Notes: generated by a model not told the origin, from the sequence alone. Positions 7,187-14,499 are shown, counted from the first letter of the stretch. The stretch: 18,973 bases of DNA from Oxalobacteraceae bacterium (GCA_003537575.1 DPRS01000039.1:1-18973); one strand, 5' to 3'. Numbers and translations: made by a program.

Positions 7187-7759
7187 TTATTTTCCTGAAT
7201 TGTGTTTGCGACGGCGCATGGAGAGGATGATGGCCACCAGCAGGATGGCCAGCAGTACGCCGCCAATCGCCCAGTTCCTGAGCGAAAACGCGTGGCCGTG
7301 TTCATCGTCGTGGGTATGGGCATCGGCTTCGCCCTTGACTTCCAGCGTGCCTTCCAGAAGGTCACTTTCTTCCCCAACCGTCAGGGTAAACATGAGGGAA
7401 TGCTTGCCGGGCTTGGCGAGTTCCTTGAGTAAATTGGCGTCGTCAATCGCATAGTCGCCATGGTCGGCATGGAACTTCGCCGGCGCTTTCAAGCCATTGA
7501 ACTCGATTTCCAGCTTGCCGTTCAATACCGGTTCGTTGGTTGCATAGCGGTCGATGAGCATCGACAGTTCGCCGCCCTGCAGGTGGCCGACCAGTTCGAA
7601 GGACTCGCTAAACGTGTCGATACGCGGTCCGGCATCGGTTTGTGCGTGGCTGCCGCCGGGGGCGTCCAGATGCTCGCCGCCGGGGCCGTGGGCGCCCGGC
7701 GCTGCCAATGCGGCAGACATCGTCAGGAAATAAATGAGAAAGGCTTTAATGAGATTCAT
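7187..7759 (-). CDS. Membrane-anchored periplasmic accessory protein of the efflux operon
   Basis: The 190-residue protein has a signal peptide (1-19), then PGAHGPGGEHLDAP (21-34) shared with czcB. A beta-rich periplasmic domain at about 48-145 (SFELVGHL, GELSMLIDRYATNEPV, KHSLMFTLT) has the look of an immunoglobulin-like or FixH/YtkA-like fold. A His/Asp cluster HTHDDEHGHAF follows at 148-158, then a membrane helix (163-180) and a basic tail RRRKH. It is therefore anchored with its domain in the periplasm. I do not recognise a named family; the domain looks like the N-terminal region that some adaptor proteins carry fused, here as a separate gene. Its ATG overlaps the czcC stop by four bases and its stop lies two bases before czcB. 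A role in metal capture and hand-over to CzcB is an inference. Confidence 0.7.
   Translation of the reverse strand: MNLIKAFLIYFLTMSAALAAPGAHGPGGEHLDAPGGSHAQTDAGPRIDTFSESFELVGHLQGGELSMLIDRYATNEPVLNGKLEIEFNGLKAPAKFHADHGDYAIDDANLLKELAKPGKHSLMFTLTVGEESDLLEGTLEVKGEADAHTHDDEHGHAFSLRNWAIGGVLLAILLVAIILSMRRRKHNSGK
7659..7702. repeat. Direct repeat copy in the accessory gene, pairs with 7069-7112
   Basis: This is the second copy of the 44-bp repeat, encoding the GAHGPGGEHLDAP region of the accessory protein. The two differences from the czcB copy fall at the middle of the segment (T/G and A/G) and leave the encoded residues unchanged. Confidence 0.8.
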
Positions 7760-8973
7760 AGCGTGATTCCTAAGGCTTGATTCAATCGGGCATGGGCTAG
7801 TCCTACGGCGACGCGTTGCTGGCGTTCGCCCACGTCGGCTTCATGCGACAGCGCCTGCGAGCGCAGCAATTCCGCCAGGCCGCGCTCGCCCAGGCGGAAG
7901 GCTTTTTCGATGAGTTCGGTGTGCTCGCGCGTCAAGGCAGCACGCGTGGCAACGGCTTCCAGCGCGCGTTCTGCCGTCGCCAACTGTTCTCGTGCCAGCT
8001 CCACATCGGTACGCACGCTGGCTTCGGTTTGCGCCACCTCGGCCGAGGCGCTGGCAATTTGCGTTTGCGCTGCCGTTTCCAAGGGGCGGTTGCGTGCAGC
8101 GGTGCCAATCGGAATTTGCACGCCAAAGGTAACGCTGCTGCTGGCCGGAGTGGCGGGCCGGTCCCGTTCGCGGCGGTACGAAACGCCGACGGTCGGCGGG
8201 TCGCTGCGGGTCCGGTTGACGGCATCCAGGGATGCCTCGGAGCGCTGCAGCGCGGCACGGGCAGCCAGGATGCGCGGATGGGGTTCCTGCATGGCCTTGG
8301 CGAGCGCCTCCGGCTGCGGCATGGGACTATCCGGCTGGCCGGTCAACGTCTGGTAGCGTGCCAGCGCCTCCTGCACTTTTGCCTGCGCCGCCGACACGGC
8401 AGCCTTGGCGGCCAGGACTTCCTGTCGGGCCAGCAAGCCGTCGGTTCTCGCCAGGTCGCCGGCTTTGACACGGCGCATGACTTCTTCAGCGATAGCTTCG
8501 AGATAATTTTGCTGGTTTTGCGCTTCCGCCAGGGATTCGCGGGCAGCGGCAAGCGCCCACAGGCGTTCCCGCACCTCCCCCGCGATGGCCAGTCGTGCCG
8601 CGGCAATGTGCGCTTCCAGGGCATCGGCACTGGTTTGCGCCAATGCTTCGCGGGCCGATTTCTGGCCTGGGAGCCAGATCGGCGCAGACAGGGAAACATC
8701 CGATTCGCGCACGCCATTCTGGTCGGTCCAGCGGTCAGTGCGTTGCGACAAGCCGATCGCGGGCGCACCGGCGATCCAGGTACGGGCGGCTTCGTGCCCC
8801 GCCTGCATCTCGTTGCGCCGTGCCTCCAGCATGCGCGCCTGGGGCGAGCGTTGCCAGGCGGCGTCGACGGCGGTTTTCAAATCAGGGGGGGCGGCTTGCG
8901 ACAGCACAGCCGGCGAAGCCAGCGCCAACGCCGTCAAAAAACAAATACGGTGAATCAAATAATGAGTACGCAT
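7756..8973 (-). CDS. czcC: Outer-membrane channel of the heavy-metal efflux pump, TolC/CzcC family
   Basis: The 405-residue protein is the outer-membrane factor of the CBA pump. It has a signal peptide (MRTHYLIHRICFLTALALAS, cleaved near SQA) and then two OEP repeats, long Ala/Glu-rich helices with short beta segments, for example LKTAVDAAWQRSPQ near the start of the mature protein and ARAALQRSEASLDAVNRT at the start of the second repeat. There is no lipobox cysteine, so it is probably not lipidated. The ATG at 8971-8973 is chosen because TGGAGA lies six bases upstream and the signal peptide begins there; an earlier in-frame start would add 16 residues that do not fit. It is preceded by the czcI-like gene (114 bp) and overlaps the accessory gene by four bases. 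Confidence 0.87.
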   Translation of the reverse strand: MRTHYLIHRICFLTALALASPAVLSQAAPPDLKTAVDAAWQRSPQARMLEARRNEMQAGHEAARTWIAGAPAIGLSQRTDRWTDQNGVRESDVSLSAPIWLPGQKSAREALAQTSADALEAHIAAARLAIAGEVRERLWALAAARESLAEAQNQQNYLEAIAEEVMRRVKAGDLARTDGLLARQEVLAAKAAVSAAQAKVQEALARYQTLTGQPDSPMPQPEALAKAMQEPHPRILAARAALQRSEASLDAVNRTRSDPPTVGVSYRRERDRPATPASSSVTFGVQIPIGTAARNRPLETAAQTQIASASAEVAQTEASVRTDVELAREQLATAERALEAVATRAALTREHTELIEKAFRLGERGLAELLRSQALSHEADVGERQQRVAVGLAHARLNQALGITL

Positions 8974-9087
8974 GCAATCTCCATTCGGTTTCTGGATAAT
9001 CAGACCGATGACACTGCACACCGCATGGCATTACGCCACGGGAAACGATATGGAAAATATCAAAAATGCAAGAATGTCCTCGGCAAT

Positions 9088-9444
9088 TCAGCCGAGCGCT
9101 TGCGGGGGACGTTGAGGTTGCTCGAGTACGTGCTCAGGGATGTACTGCCGTAACTCCCCCTTGACAAACGGGAGCGCAAGCAATGCAATCCGCGGGGTAA
9201 AAGATGAGGGCAAAACAACAGCGTGGCAAGCCGCTGCATGTTCGGCGTGATGCTGGGCGGATTCGCCGGAATCGTCATAATGGACCGAATTGTCATCGCC
9301 ATGATGATGGTGATTGGTGCCATCGAGATGTTCGACTTCGTGGACCAGGTCGAATGCTTTCCCCAAAGGCGATATTCCGCCTTGCATGGCATAAGCATGC
9401 AAGGGCAATAGCAGCAGCAGGAAAATACAAACAAGACGGCGCAC
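9088..9444 (-). CDS. czcI: CzcI-like small His-rich periplasmic protein leading the efflux operon
   Basis: The 118-residue protein starts MRRLVCIFLLLLLPLHAYA, a signal peptide very like that of CzcI proteins, and holds a histidine-rich centre (HLDGTNHHHHGDD, then QHHAEHAAACH) before a hydrophobic patch and a C-terminus QPQRPPQALG. CzcI proteins sit first in czc operons and are thought to affect expression or periplasmic metal handling. The start is GTG with only a weak purine tract (CGGATA), but the signal peptide begins exactly there. An extended -10 promoter lies 30 bases upstream. Family assignment rests on position, length and N-terminal style, without a search. Confidence 0.65.
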   Translation of the reverse strand: MRRLVCIFLLLLLPLHAYAMQGGISPLGKAFDLVHEVEHLDGTNHHHHGDDNSVHYDDSGESAQHHAEHAAACHAVVLPSSFTPRIALLALPFVKGELRQYIPEHVLEQPQRPPQALG

Positions 9445-9473
9445 GGTCTATCCGATCGGGAAATCGAAGCAAG

Positions 9474-9506
9474 ATTATACCAATTCCAATTTATCCGCCA
9501 CGTCAA
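9474..9506 (-). promoter_or_regulatory. Promoter of the efflux (czcI-C-B-A) operon
   Basis: Reading leftward, an extended -10 TGG-TATAAT occupies 9474-9482, a perfect TATAAT with the TGN extension. The only -35 candidate, TTGACG at 9501-9506, is 21 bp away, too far for optimal use, which fits a regulated promoter. The spacer contains tandem AATTGG AATTGG. Upstream an AT-rich perfect dyad (9521-9536) could act as an UP element or as a weak end for the EamA transcript. Transcription would start about 23 bases before the GTG. Confidence 0.65.
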
Positions 9507-9548
9507 AAACATTTCATCACGTTTTTTACAAAAAACTGCGCTTTGCTT

Positions 9549-10601
9549 TCAGTGTTTATGCTGATGATGGATATCCGGATAGTGGGAATGCGCATGCGTC
9601 ATCGGCGCGTGCCGGTGCGGGTGCGCATGCGGCTCCGTGCCATCCCACGCAAAATCATGCTCGTGCCGGTGATGCTCATCGTGCACATGCCGGTGAGAAT
9701 GCGCCATGGCTTCATGGGTATGCAGATGGTCATGCTTCTCTGTCAAATGCAGCCAGATGCCGGCGCCCATGAGCGCACTCGCCAGCCAGAATGCGCCTCC
9801 TGGCGCTTCGCCAAGCATTGCCAGGGAAATCGCCGCGCCCACGAACGGGGCGGCGGAAAAATAGGCGCCTGTCCTTGCCGTGCCGAGGTTGCGCAATGCC
9901 AGCACAAACAACACGAGACTGAGGCCATAGCCGCAAAAGCCGACGACCGCCGCCATGGTCGCACTGGGCAATGCAGGCATGGGCAGCGCAAGCACCCAGG
10001 CGATCGACAGATTGACGGCGCCGGCCACCAGCCCCTTGATGCCGGCGATTTGCACGGCATCGCTTGCCGATATCTTGCGCGTGAGATTGTTGTCGATGGC
10101 CCAGCATAGGCACGCTGCCACGATGGCAATCGCCCCCCACGGTACGCCAAGTTCCGGCCGCTCACCCCATGACAGCACGACGCCGCCGGCGACAATCAGC
10201 ACCATGCCGAGAAAGATGCGCCGGTCAAAGTTTTCCCTGAACACGAACCAGGCGAGCAAGGACGTCAGCACGCCTTCCATGTTGAGCAGCAAGGACGCGG
10301 ACGAGGCCGGCGTGAGGGTCAGTCCGACCATCAATAGCACGGGTCCGGCAATGCCGCCGAAGATAATGGCGCCCCCCAGCCAAGGAAGGTCTTGCCGGGT
10401 CAGCCGGGCGCTGGCATCTTGTGCCGAGCGGGCAGAAACGGCGCGGATCACGAACCACACCAGCAATCCCAGGCCGCTTCCCAGGTAAAGCAGGCCAGCC
10501 AAAGTCACCGGGGCAATCTGGCCGACCAGCATTTTCGAAAACGGCGTGCTCGCGCCAAATGTGGCGGCGGCGAGCAGCGCATAAACAACGCCCTTGTGCA
10601 T
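9549..10601 (-). CDS. DMT/EamA-family permease with a histidine-rich C-terminal tail
   Basis: The 350-residue protein has ten predicted membrane helices arranged as two EamA repeats (first beginning KGVVYALLAAATFGASTPFS, second near VPWGAIAIVAACLCWAIDN). It ends in a tail of about 63 residues (288-350) with 23 histidines, such as HSHRHVHDEHH and HPHRHAP. EamA proteins export small metabolites, but a tail like this suggests metal binding; CnrT, a nickel/cobalt resistance protein, is also a DMT-type permease as I recall. The start at 10599-10601 is chosen because GAGGAA lies a few bases before it; the ATG four codons upstream has no ribosome binding site. It lies 51 bp after the MFS gene, in the same direction, and 104 bp before the czcI-like gene. 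Substrate is unproven. Confidence 0.8.
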   Translation of the reverse strand: MHKGVVYALLAAATFGASTPFSKMLVGQIAPVTLAGLLYLGSGLGLLVWFVIRAVSARSAQDASARLTRQDLPWLGGAIIFGGIAGPVLLMVGLTLTPASSASLLLNMEGVLTSLLAWFVFRENFDRRIFLGMVLIVAGGVVLSWGERPELGVPWGAIAIVAACLCWAIDNNLTRKISASDAVQIAGIKGLVAGAVNLSIAWVLALPMPALPSATMAAVVGFCGYGLSLVLFVLALRNLGTARTGAYFSAAPFVGAAISLAMLGEAPGGAFWLASALMGAGIWLHLTEKHDHLHTHEAMAHSHRHVHDEHHRHEHDFAWDGTEPHAHPHRHAPMTHAHSHYPDIHHQHKH

Positions 10602-10652
10602 CGTATTCCTCATGAATGAGACCGACTGCCACCTGCGCTTCCACACGGCAGC

Positions 10653-11945
10653 CTAGCTAGCCGGATTGAATCCGGGATGGGTCTCCTCGCCCCAATGGTA
10701 AAGCACCAGACCGGATAGGAACATCGCCATGGCAACGAACCAGAAGGCAGTTTCAATGACCCCGCCCAAGGCGGCGGCCACCCCGAGTCCCAGCGCGCCG
10801 ATACCATAGCCAAGGTCGCGCCAGAAGCGATAGATGCCAATGGCCGATGCGCGCCAGTTCGGATGGGCAATATCGGCCACGGCGGCGCTCAGATTCGGAT
10901 AGAGCATGGCCATGCCGAGCCCGGTCACGGCCGCCGACATGCTCCACCATGCCGAGCCTTGTCCAAGCGGCAGCAATGCCACGCCCAGGCCGCACAACCA
11001 CATGCCCCCCACGTTGAGCCGCTGGCGGCCAACCATGTCCGAGAATTTACCGGTAAAAAACTGCGCACCGCCCCACGTCAACCCGTAGACGCCGACAATC
11101 CACCCGATCCCGGGTAAGCTGACGCCCTGTTGGTGCAGATAGACGGGCCAGAACGCCCACACCAGGGCATCGACAAACTTTTCCACCAGGCCGGCCTGGC
11201 ACAGGGCTGCCATCCTGCGGTCACGCCAGCTCATCAAGGCAAACATCTCGGCGGTGCCAGGCTGCGCGCTGACATTGGCTGGATACCTCGGGCGCAACGC
11301 GGCCGCCGGTGCGGTGGCATGGTTGTCGCGTTCCGCATGTGCCCACGGCAGGGTTTCCATGACGGCCAGCCATGCCAGCAGGGTTGCCAGGCCAATCACG
11401 ATGGCGCCAAACCACAGCAATCCCAGCCGCGGGCCGAGCAATGACGCCGCATAACCGGTGACGATGCCGGCGACGGCAACGCCGACATATCCCGAGAATT
11501 CATTCAAGCCGATCACCAGCCCGCGCTGGTCCGCCCTTGTCATGTCGAGCTTGGCCGTCTGCGTCATCGACCAGGTCAAGCCCTGGTTCACCCCCAACAG
11601 GATGGTGGACAAGACAATCCAGTTCCAGGACGGGGCAAAATAAATCAGGACCGGAATCGGCAGCGCAACCAGCCAGCCGATGAGCAGCACGCGTTTGCGG
11701 CCGATGCGCTCGGCCAGCCGGCCGGCAACGAAGTTCATGGTGCCCTTGACGAAGCCAAAAGCGACGACGAACGCCACCATGAGCAGGAACGACCCGCGCG
11801 GCACCCCGAACTCGGCCTCGGCGACCGCAGGAACGACGGTGCGCGTCATCCCGAGCGTCAAGCCGACAAACAAAACCTGCAGCAGCTGCTGGAGGACTTG
11901 CGCCAGGTTGGCACGAATGCCAAAGTCGACGTCACCCGACTTCAC
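10653..11945 (-). CDS. Major facilitator superfamily transporter
   Basis: The 430-residue inner-membrane protein has twelve predicted helices in two halves joined by a hydrophilic loop near residues 205-240. The MFS motif A shows as GRLAERIGRKRVLL in the first half and, more weakly, GKFSDMVGRQRLN in the second. The start is GTG at 11943-11945, overlapping the stop of the metallo-beta-lactamase gene (GTGA), so translation is probably coupled; a free-standing Shine-Dalgarno is weak. Location in a persulfide-responsive operon suggests a role in moving a sulfur compound (for example sulfite or thiosulfate), but MFS substrate cannot be read from sequence, and a metal or metabolite exporter is equally possible given the EamA neighbour. 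Confidence 0.82.
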   Translation of the reverse strand: MKSGDVDFGIRANLAQVLQQLLQVLFVGLTLGMTRTVVPAVAEAEFGVPRGSFLLMVAFVVAFGFVKGTMNFVAGRLAERIGRKRVLLIGWLVALPIPVLIYFAPSWNWIVLSTILLGVNQGLTWSMTQTAKLDMTRADQRGLVIGLNEFSGYVGVAVAGIVTGYAASLLGPRLGLLWFGAIVIGLATLLAWLAVMETLPWAHAERDNHATAPAAALRPRYPANVSAQPGTAEMFALMSWRDRRMAALCQAGLVEKFVDALVWAFWPVYLHQQGVSLPGIGWIVGVYGLTWGGAQFFTGKFSDMVGRQRLNVGGMWLCGLGVALLPLGQGSAWWSMSAAVTGLGMAMLYPNLSAAVADIAHPNWRASAIGIYRFWRDLGYGIGALGLGVAAALGGVIETAFWFVAMAMFLSGLVLYHWGEETHPGFNPAS

Positions 11946-12697
11946 GCGACAACACCGGCGGCAGCCGTGCCGTGGAGATTGGCCTCGACAAATTGCGCCA
12001 TGTCCGCCGGCTGGGGCGGGATGCTGGCGGTCAGGGTCGCGATAAAATCTTCCCGGGACATCGCCAGCATCGGATTGCAGCGCTTTTCAAAGCCAATGGT
12101 GGACGCCGGTTTGCCCGACAGTCCTGCGCCGCAAGCGCTACCGGCTTGATGGCCGGGGTAAATTTCCAGTTCAGCCGGCAAGCTCAAAAGCTTGGTGTGG
12201 AGAGCGTCATAGAGCTGCCCCGCCATTTCCCGCTCCTGTCCGGCCAAGTCGGGACGCCCGACCGCGCCGACGAACAGCGTATCACCTGTCAGCACGAACC
12301 ACGGCGCGTCGCCCCGGCGCAGGTCGCGCACCAGCAGGCAGACGCTGTCGGGCGTATGCCCCGGCGTGTGGAGCACATCGATCAGCACGTTGCCGGCTTC
12401 CAGGCGCAGGCCATCGACGAGGGGGCTGAAATCGAACAAGACGCGCCCCTGGTTGCTTTCGTGAAGATAGTATGGCGCACCCGCCATCCGCGCCAGCCGG
12501 AGACCGCCCGAGTAGTGGTCCGCATGCACGTGGGTGTCGATCACGTGGGTAATCCTGACACCGGCTTTCTGCGCTTCCGCCATGAACCAGTCCTCGTCCC
12601 CGGCGACCACGTCGACGGCGACAGCTTTACCATGGCCGGCGCAGCCAAAAAAATAGGAAAGCGTGGCATTCTCGGCAAGGCGCTGGCGGAAGAACAT
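11942..12697 (-). CDS. Metallo-beta-lactamase-fold persulfide dioxygenase-like protein (ETHE1/Blh type)
   Basis: The 251-residue protein has the metal-binding motifs of the MBL fold: H56-V-H58-A-D60-H61, TPGH with H114, GDTLFVGAVGRPDL with D139, and YPGH with H183. The GDTLFVGAVGRPDL motif and the late NPMLAMS segment are typical of ETHE1-like persulfide dioxygenases, which oxidise glutathione persulfide to sulfite with mononuclear iron held by two His and one Asp. In BigR/SqrR-controlled operons such a gene (blh) handles hydrogen sulfide. The ATG has GGGAG seven bases upstream. It is 51 bp after the ArsR-rhodanese regulator and overlaps the MFS gene by four bases, which supports a shared task. 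A glyoxalase II-like role is less likely because of the GRPDL motif. Confidence 0.82.
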   Translation of the reverse strand: MFFRQRLAENATLSYFFGCAGHGKAVAVDVVAGDEDWFMAEAQKAGVRITHVIDTHVHADHYSGGLRLARMAGAPYYLHESNQGRVLFDFSPLVDGLRLEAGNVLIDVLHTPGHTPDSVCLLVRDLRRGDAPWFVLTGDTLFVGAVGRPDLAGQEREMAGQLYDALHTKLLSLPAELEIYPGHQAGSACGAGLSGKPASTIGFEKRCNPMLAMSREDFIATLTASIPPQPADMAQFVEANLHGTAAAGVVA

Positions 12698-12748
12698 GAG
12701 AAGCTCCCATAACAGATTAAAAGGAATCGACAGCCGTCTCTCTCGGCT

Positions 12749-13402
12749 TCACACTTCGATGGGCAGGCCGCGTGCGCGCCATTCGGCGACGCCATCGGTC
12801 AGATGAAAGGCGCGGTAACCCTTGCTTCGCAGTAGCTCAACGGCATCCTTGGCAAACAGGCAGAATGGCCCGCGGCAATAGGCAACGACTGGCATATCCC
12901 GGGGCAGGTCCGCCAGGCGCTTTTCAAGTTCAGCCAAGGGCATGGACTGGGCATACGGCAAATGAGCGGCGACGAATTCCTCGGCTGGACGGACATCCAG
13001 CACCAGCACTTCGCCGGCACGGGCCTTTTCCAGAATGCTTGCGCGATCCAATTCTTCCCGGCCCTTCTCATTGTGCGCAATGGATGCTGCCGCGACCTTC
13101 AGCTCGACCAGCCGCTCTTCGGCCTGGGAGCGGAGGCTGACCCAGAAGTCCGCAACGCTGCTGTCTGCCAAGCGGTAGAACACATATTTGCCATCCCGGC
13201 GGGTGCTGACGAGGTGGGCCTGGCGCAATTCGCGCAGATGAGCGCTGGCAAGCTTGACGCTGATGTCGGCTTGCCCAGCCAAGGTTTCGACCGGCTTTTC
13301 CGCTTGACATAAAAGCTCCAACAACTCCAGCCGCTTTGGGCTGGACACCGCTTTGCCAATCCGCGCCACCTGTTCGTATAGGTAATCTTTAGACTTTTTC
13401 AT
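12749..13402 (-). CDS. ArsR-type HTH regulator fused to a rhodanese domain
   Basis: The 217-residue protein joins an N-terminal ArsR/SmtB winged helix (about 1-100; recognition region ISVKLASAHLRELRQAHLVS, wing RRDGKYVFYRL) to a C-terminal rhodanese domain (about 120-217). The rhodanese has VLDVRPAEEF and the active loop CRGPFC at 176-181 with nucleophile C176 and a second cysteine C181. Only one more cysteine, C32, lies in the HTH part, so the two-cysteine sensor site of BigR/SqrR is absent there. The rhodanese cysteine could sense persulfide directly, or C32 may take part. It heads an operon with a persulfide dioxygenase-like gene, consistent with control by reactive sulfur. No Shine-Dalgarno precedes the ATG; the promoter places transcription start at or next to it, so the mRNA may be leaderless. 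Confidence 0.88.
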   Translation of the reverse strand: MKKSKDYLYEQVARIGKAVSSPKRLELLELLCQAEKPVETLAGQADISVKLASAHLRELRQAHLVSTRRDGKYVFYRLADSSVADFWVSLRSQAEERLVELKVAAASIAHNEKGREELDRASILEKARAGEVLVLDVRPAEEFVAAHLPYAQSMPLAELEKRLADLPRDMPVVAYCRGPFCLFAKDAVELLRSKGYRAFHLTDGVAEWRARGLPIEV

Positions 13403-13408
13403 ATCAAC

Positions 13409-13436
13409 ATTCTAACGAATATTAGAATATGGTCAA
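13409..13436 (-). promoter_or_regulatory. Promoter and ArsR-type operator of the ArsR-rhodanese operon
   Basis: Reading leftward, TTGACC (13431-13436) and TAGAAT (13409-13414, five of six consensus bases) are separated by 16 bp. The inverted repeat ATTCTAA-CGAATA-TTAGAAT (13409-13428, perfect 7-bp arms) covers the spacer and -10, the classic place for an ArsR repressor. The predicted start falls near 13402, the first base of the ATG. Confidence 0.8.
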
Positions 13437-13534
13437 GAGCAACGCAAAAAGATGCCATTGCCGCCGAGATCGAGCAGCAACTGGAAGCCGATGCGGAAAT
13501 GAAGCGCGCGCATCTTTCGCTCTACCTGCGTTGA
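13430..13534 (+). pseudogene. C-terminal remnant of an unidentified gene
   Basis: A rightward frame without a start runs from about 13430 to the TGA at 13532-13534. Its product ends in an amphipathic helix, AIAAEIEQQLEADAEMKRAH followed by LSLYLR. The codon use is coding-like but I cannot name the family. It sits right behind the ArsR promoter, which suggests the resistance block was joined to the tail of an older gene. Confidence 0.35.
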
Positions 13535-13570
13535 CAAACACCGCCAAACTCGTCAGCGAACTGGCCGCGC

Positions 13571-13964
13571 CACCCGGGCACGGCAAGCATTGCCGACCTG
13601 TCGGCCGCCTTGTCTGTGCCATACGACGCGGTTGCATTGGCGTCGCACGAGACGATGGTGCAACCGCGGCTCGCGATTGCGCGAGAATTCCTCCTGCGCG
13701 ATTTGACTGACCAGATGCAGAGCAGGCCGGTATTGCGTTCGCCTGGGCAGTGCAGCATTGGCTGCGCCTGTACTGTGCGCATGCCGAGCACGAAGTCTTT
13801 CTGGTGCTGTGCTTCGACATGCGCAATCGCCTGATCGAAACGCAGGAACTGTTCAGAGGAACCCTGACCATTTCATTGTCGCCGGCAACGAAACGCTGTC
13901 GTTCGCAGCAGGGCTTGCTGCTATAGCCGGTGCATTGATATCGGGTCGCGCCCGGTTGCCATAG
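13571..13964 (+). pseudogene. radC: RadC-like JAB/MPN protein gene, broken by frameshift and internal deletion
   Basis: Three pieces of RadC can be read in different frames. IADLSAAL...LAIAREFLLRDLTDQ (about 13590-13725) matches the middle helical part, VQHWLRLYCAHAEHEVFLVL and DMRNRLIETQELFRGTLT (13750-13880) match the start of the JAB domain, and DHFIVAGNETLSFA (about 13866-13910) matches the very C-terminus. The segment between LFRGTL and DHFIVAG, which in RadC holds the JAMM metal motif HNHPSG, is missing. So there is one frameshift near 13735-13750 and one deletion near 13865, plus loss of the N-terminus. RadC copies are common on ICEs and islands, and this fits the KorA-like gene as old mobile-element backbone. 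Confidence 0.72.
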
Positions 13965-14181
13965 TCCAGCACCAGCACGCACCGCTCTCCCCGTCCGCGG
14001 GATCTGCACCAGTTCAGGCAGATCCCCGGACAACCAGGCAATCGCTTAGCCGCCACTTATTGTATAGAACGATAGCAATGCATGCTGATATGCATATCTT
14101 GGCTTTCGCGTTTGAATTGTCTATTGTAGAAACTGTCCCGCAGTAACGGCCAAATGAAGGTACCTTCGAAAGGAATTTCCC
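13965..14181. promoter_or_regulatory. Intergenic region with candidate promoter for the EF-hand lipoprotein
   Basis: Reading rightward, TTGGCT (14099-14104) and TATTGT (14122-14127) are 17 bp apart, a plausible promoter about 48 bases before the coding start. AAAGGA lies about eight bases before the ATG. The left half of the region (13965-14050) may hold coding remnant on the minus strand but I cannot identify it. Confidence 0.45.
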
Positions 14182-14499
14182 ATGAAAATCTCCCATATTG
14201 TGGTTCTGACCGCAACCTTGGCGATCGCGGGCTGCACGACTGCGCAATCCGGGCAAAACATGCCCCGCTCCAATATGCCGATGGGAAAAATGCAAGGCGA
14301 CCGGGATCATCACATGATGATGCAAGGCATGGATGCCAATGGCGATGGCAAGATCACGAAGGAAGAATTCATGCGCCACCATGAAGCCATGTTCGACCAG
14401 ATGAAAAACCAGGAGGGCGTGATCGACATGAAAGACATGAAAGCCATGCATCCCCGAGGCTGTGGTGGGATGATGGGACACGACCGCATGCAAAAGTGA
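14182..14499 (+). CDS. Methionine/histidine-rich EF-hand lipoprotein
   Basis: The 105-residue protein has a lipoprotein signal peptide with lipobox L13-A-I-A-G-C18, so it is probably anchored by lipid in the periplasm. It has a single complete EF-hand loop, D51-A-N-G-D55-G-K-I-T-K-E-E62, preceded by a Met/His-rich stretch (MQGDRDHHMMMQGM, 37-50) and followed by a second Met/His-rich tail including one more cysteine, C94. In total 18 methionines occur in 105 residues. Met clusters often bind copper(I) or silver(I); the EF-hand would bind calcium. A partial second EF-hand may be present around 79-90 (GVIDMKDMKAMH). No partner gene is directly fused or overlapping. Its place between a metal efflux block and czcE/cueR supports a metal-handling function, which is inferred. 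Confidence 0.7.
   Translation: MKISHIVVLTATLAIAGCTTAQSGQNMPRSNMPMGKMQGDRDHHMMMQGMDANGDGKITKEEFMRHHEAMFDQMKNQEGVIDMKDMKAMHPRGCGGMMGHDRMQK

Noticed and set aside
7816..9153. A 445-codon rightward open frame opposite czcC
   Set aside because: Antisense to a well-supported outer-membrane factor gene; composition and lack of motifs show it is not real.
13422..14033. A 203-codon leftward open frame across the radC remnant
   Set aside because: RadC pieces on the plus strand explain the coding-like composition; the minus frame has no similarity to known proteins by eye.
14080..14098. Two ATGCAT palindromes upstream of the lipoprotein
   Set aside because: Short and self-complementary by chance; no regulator site of this form could be argued.
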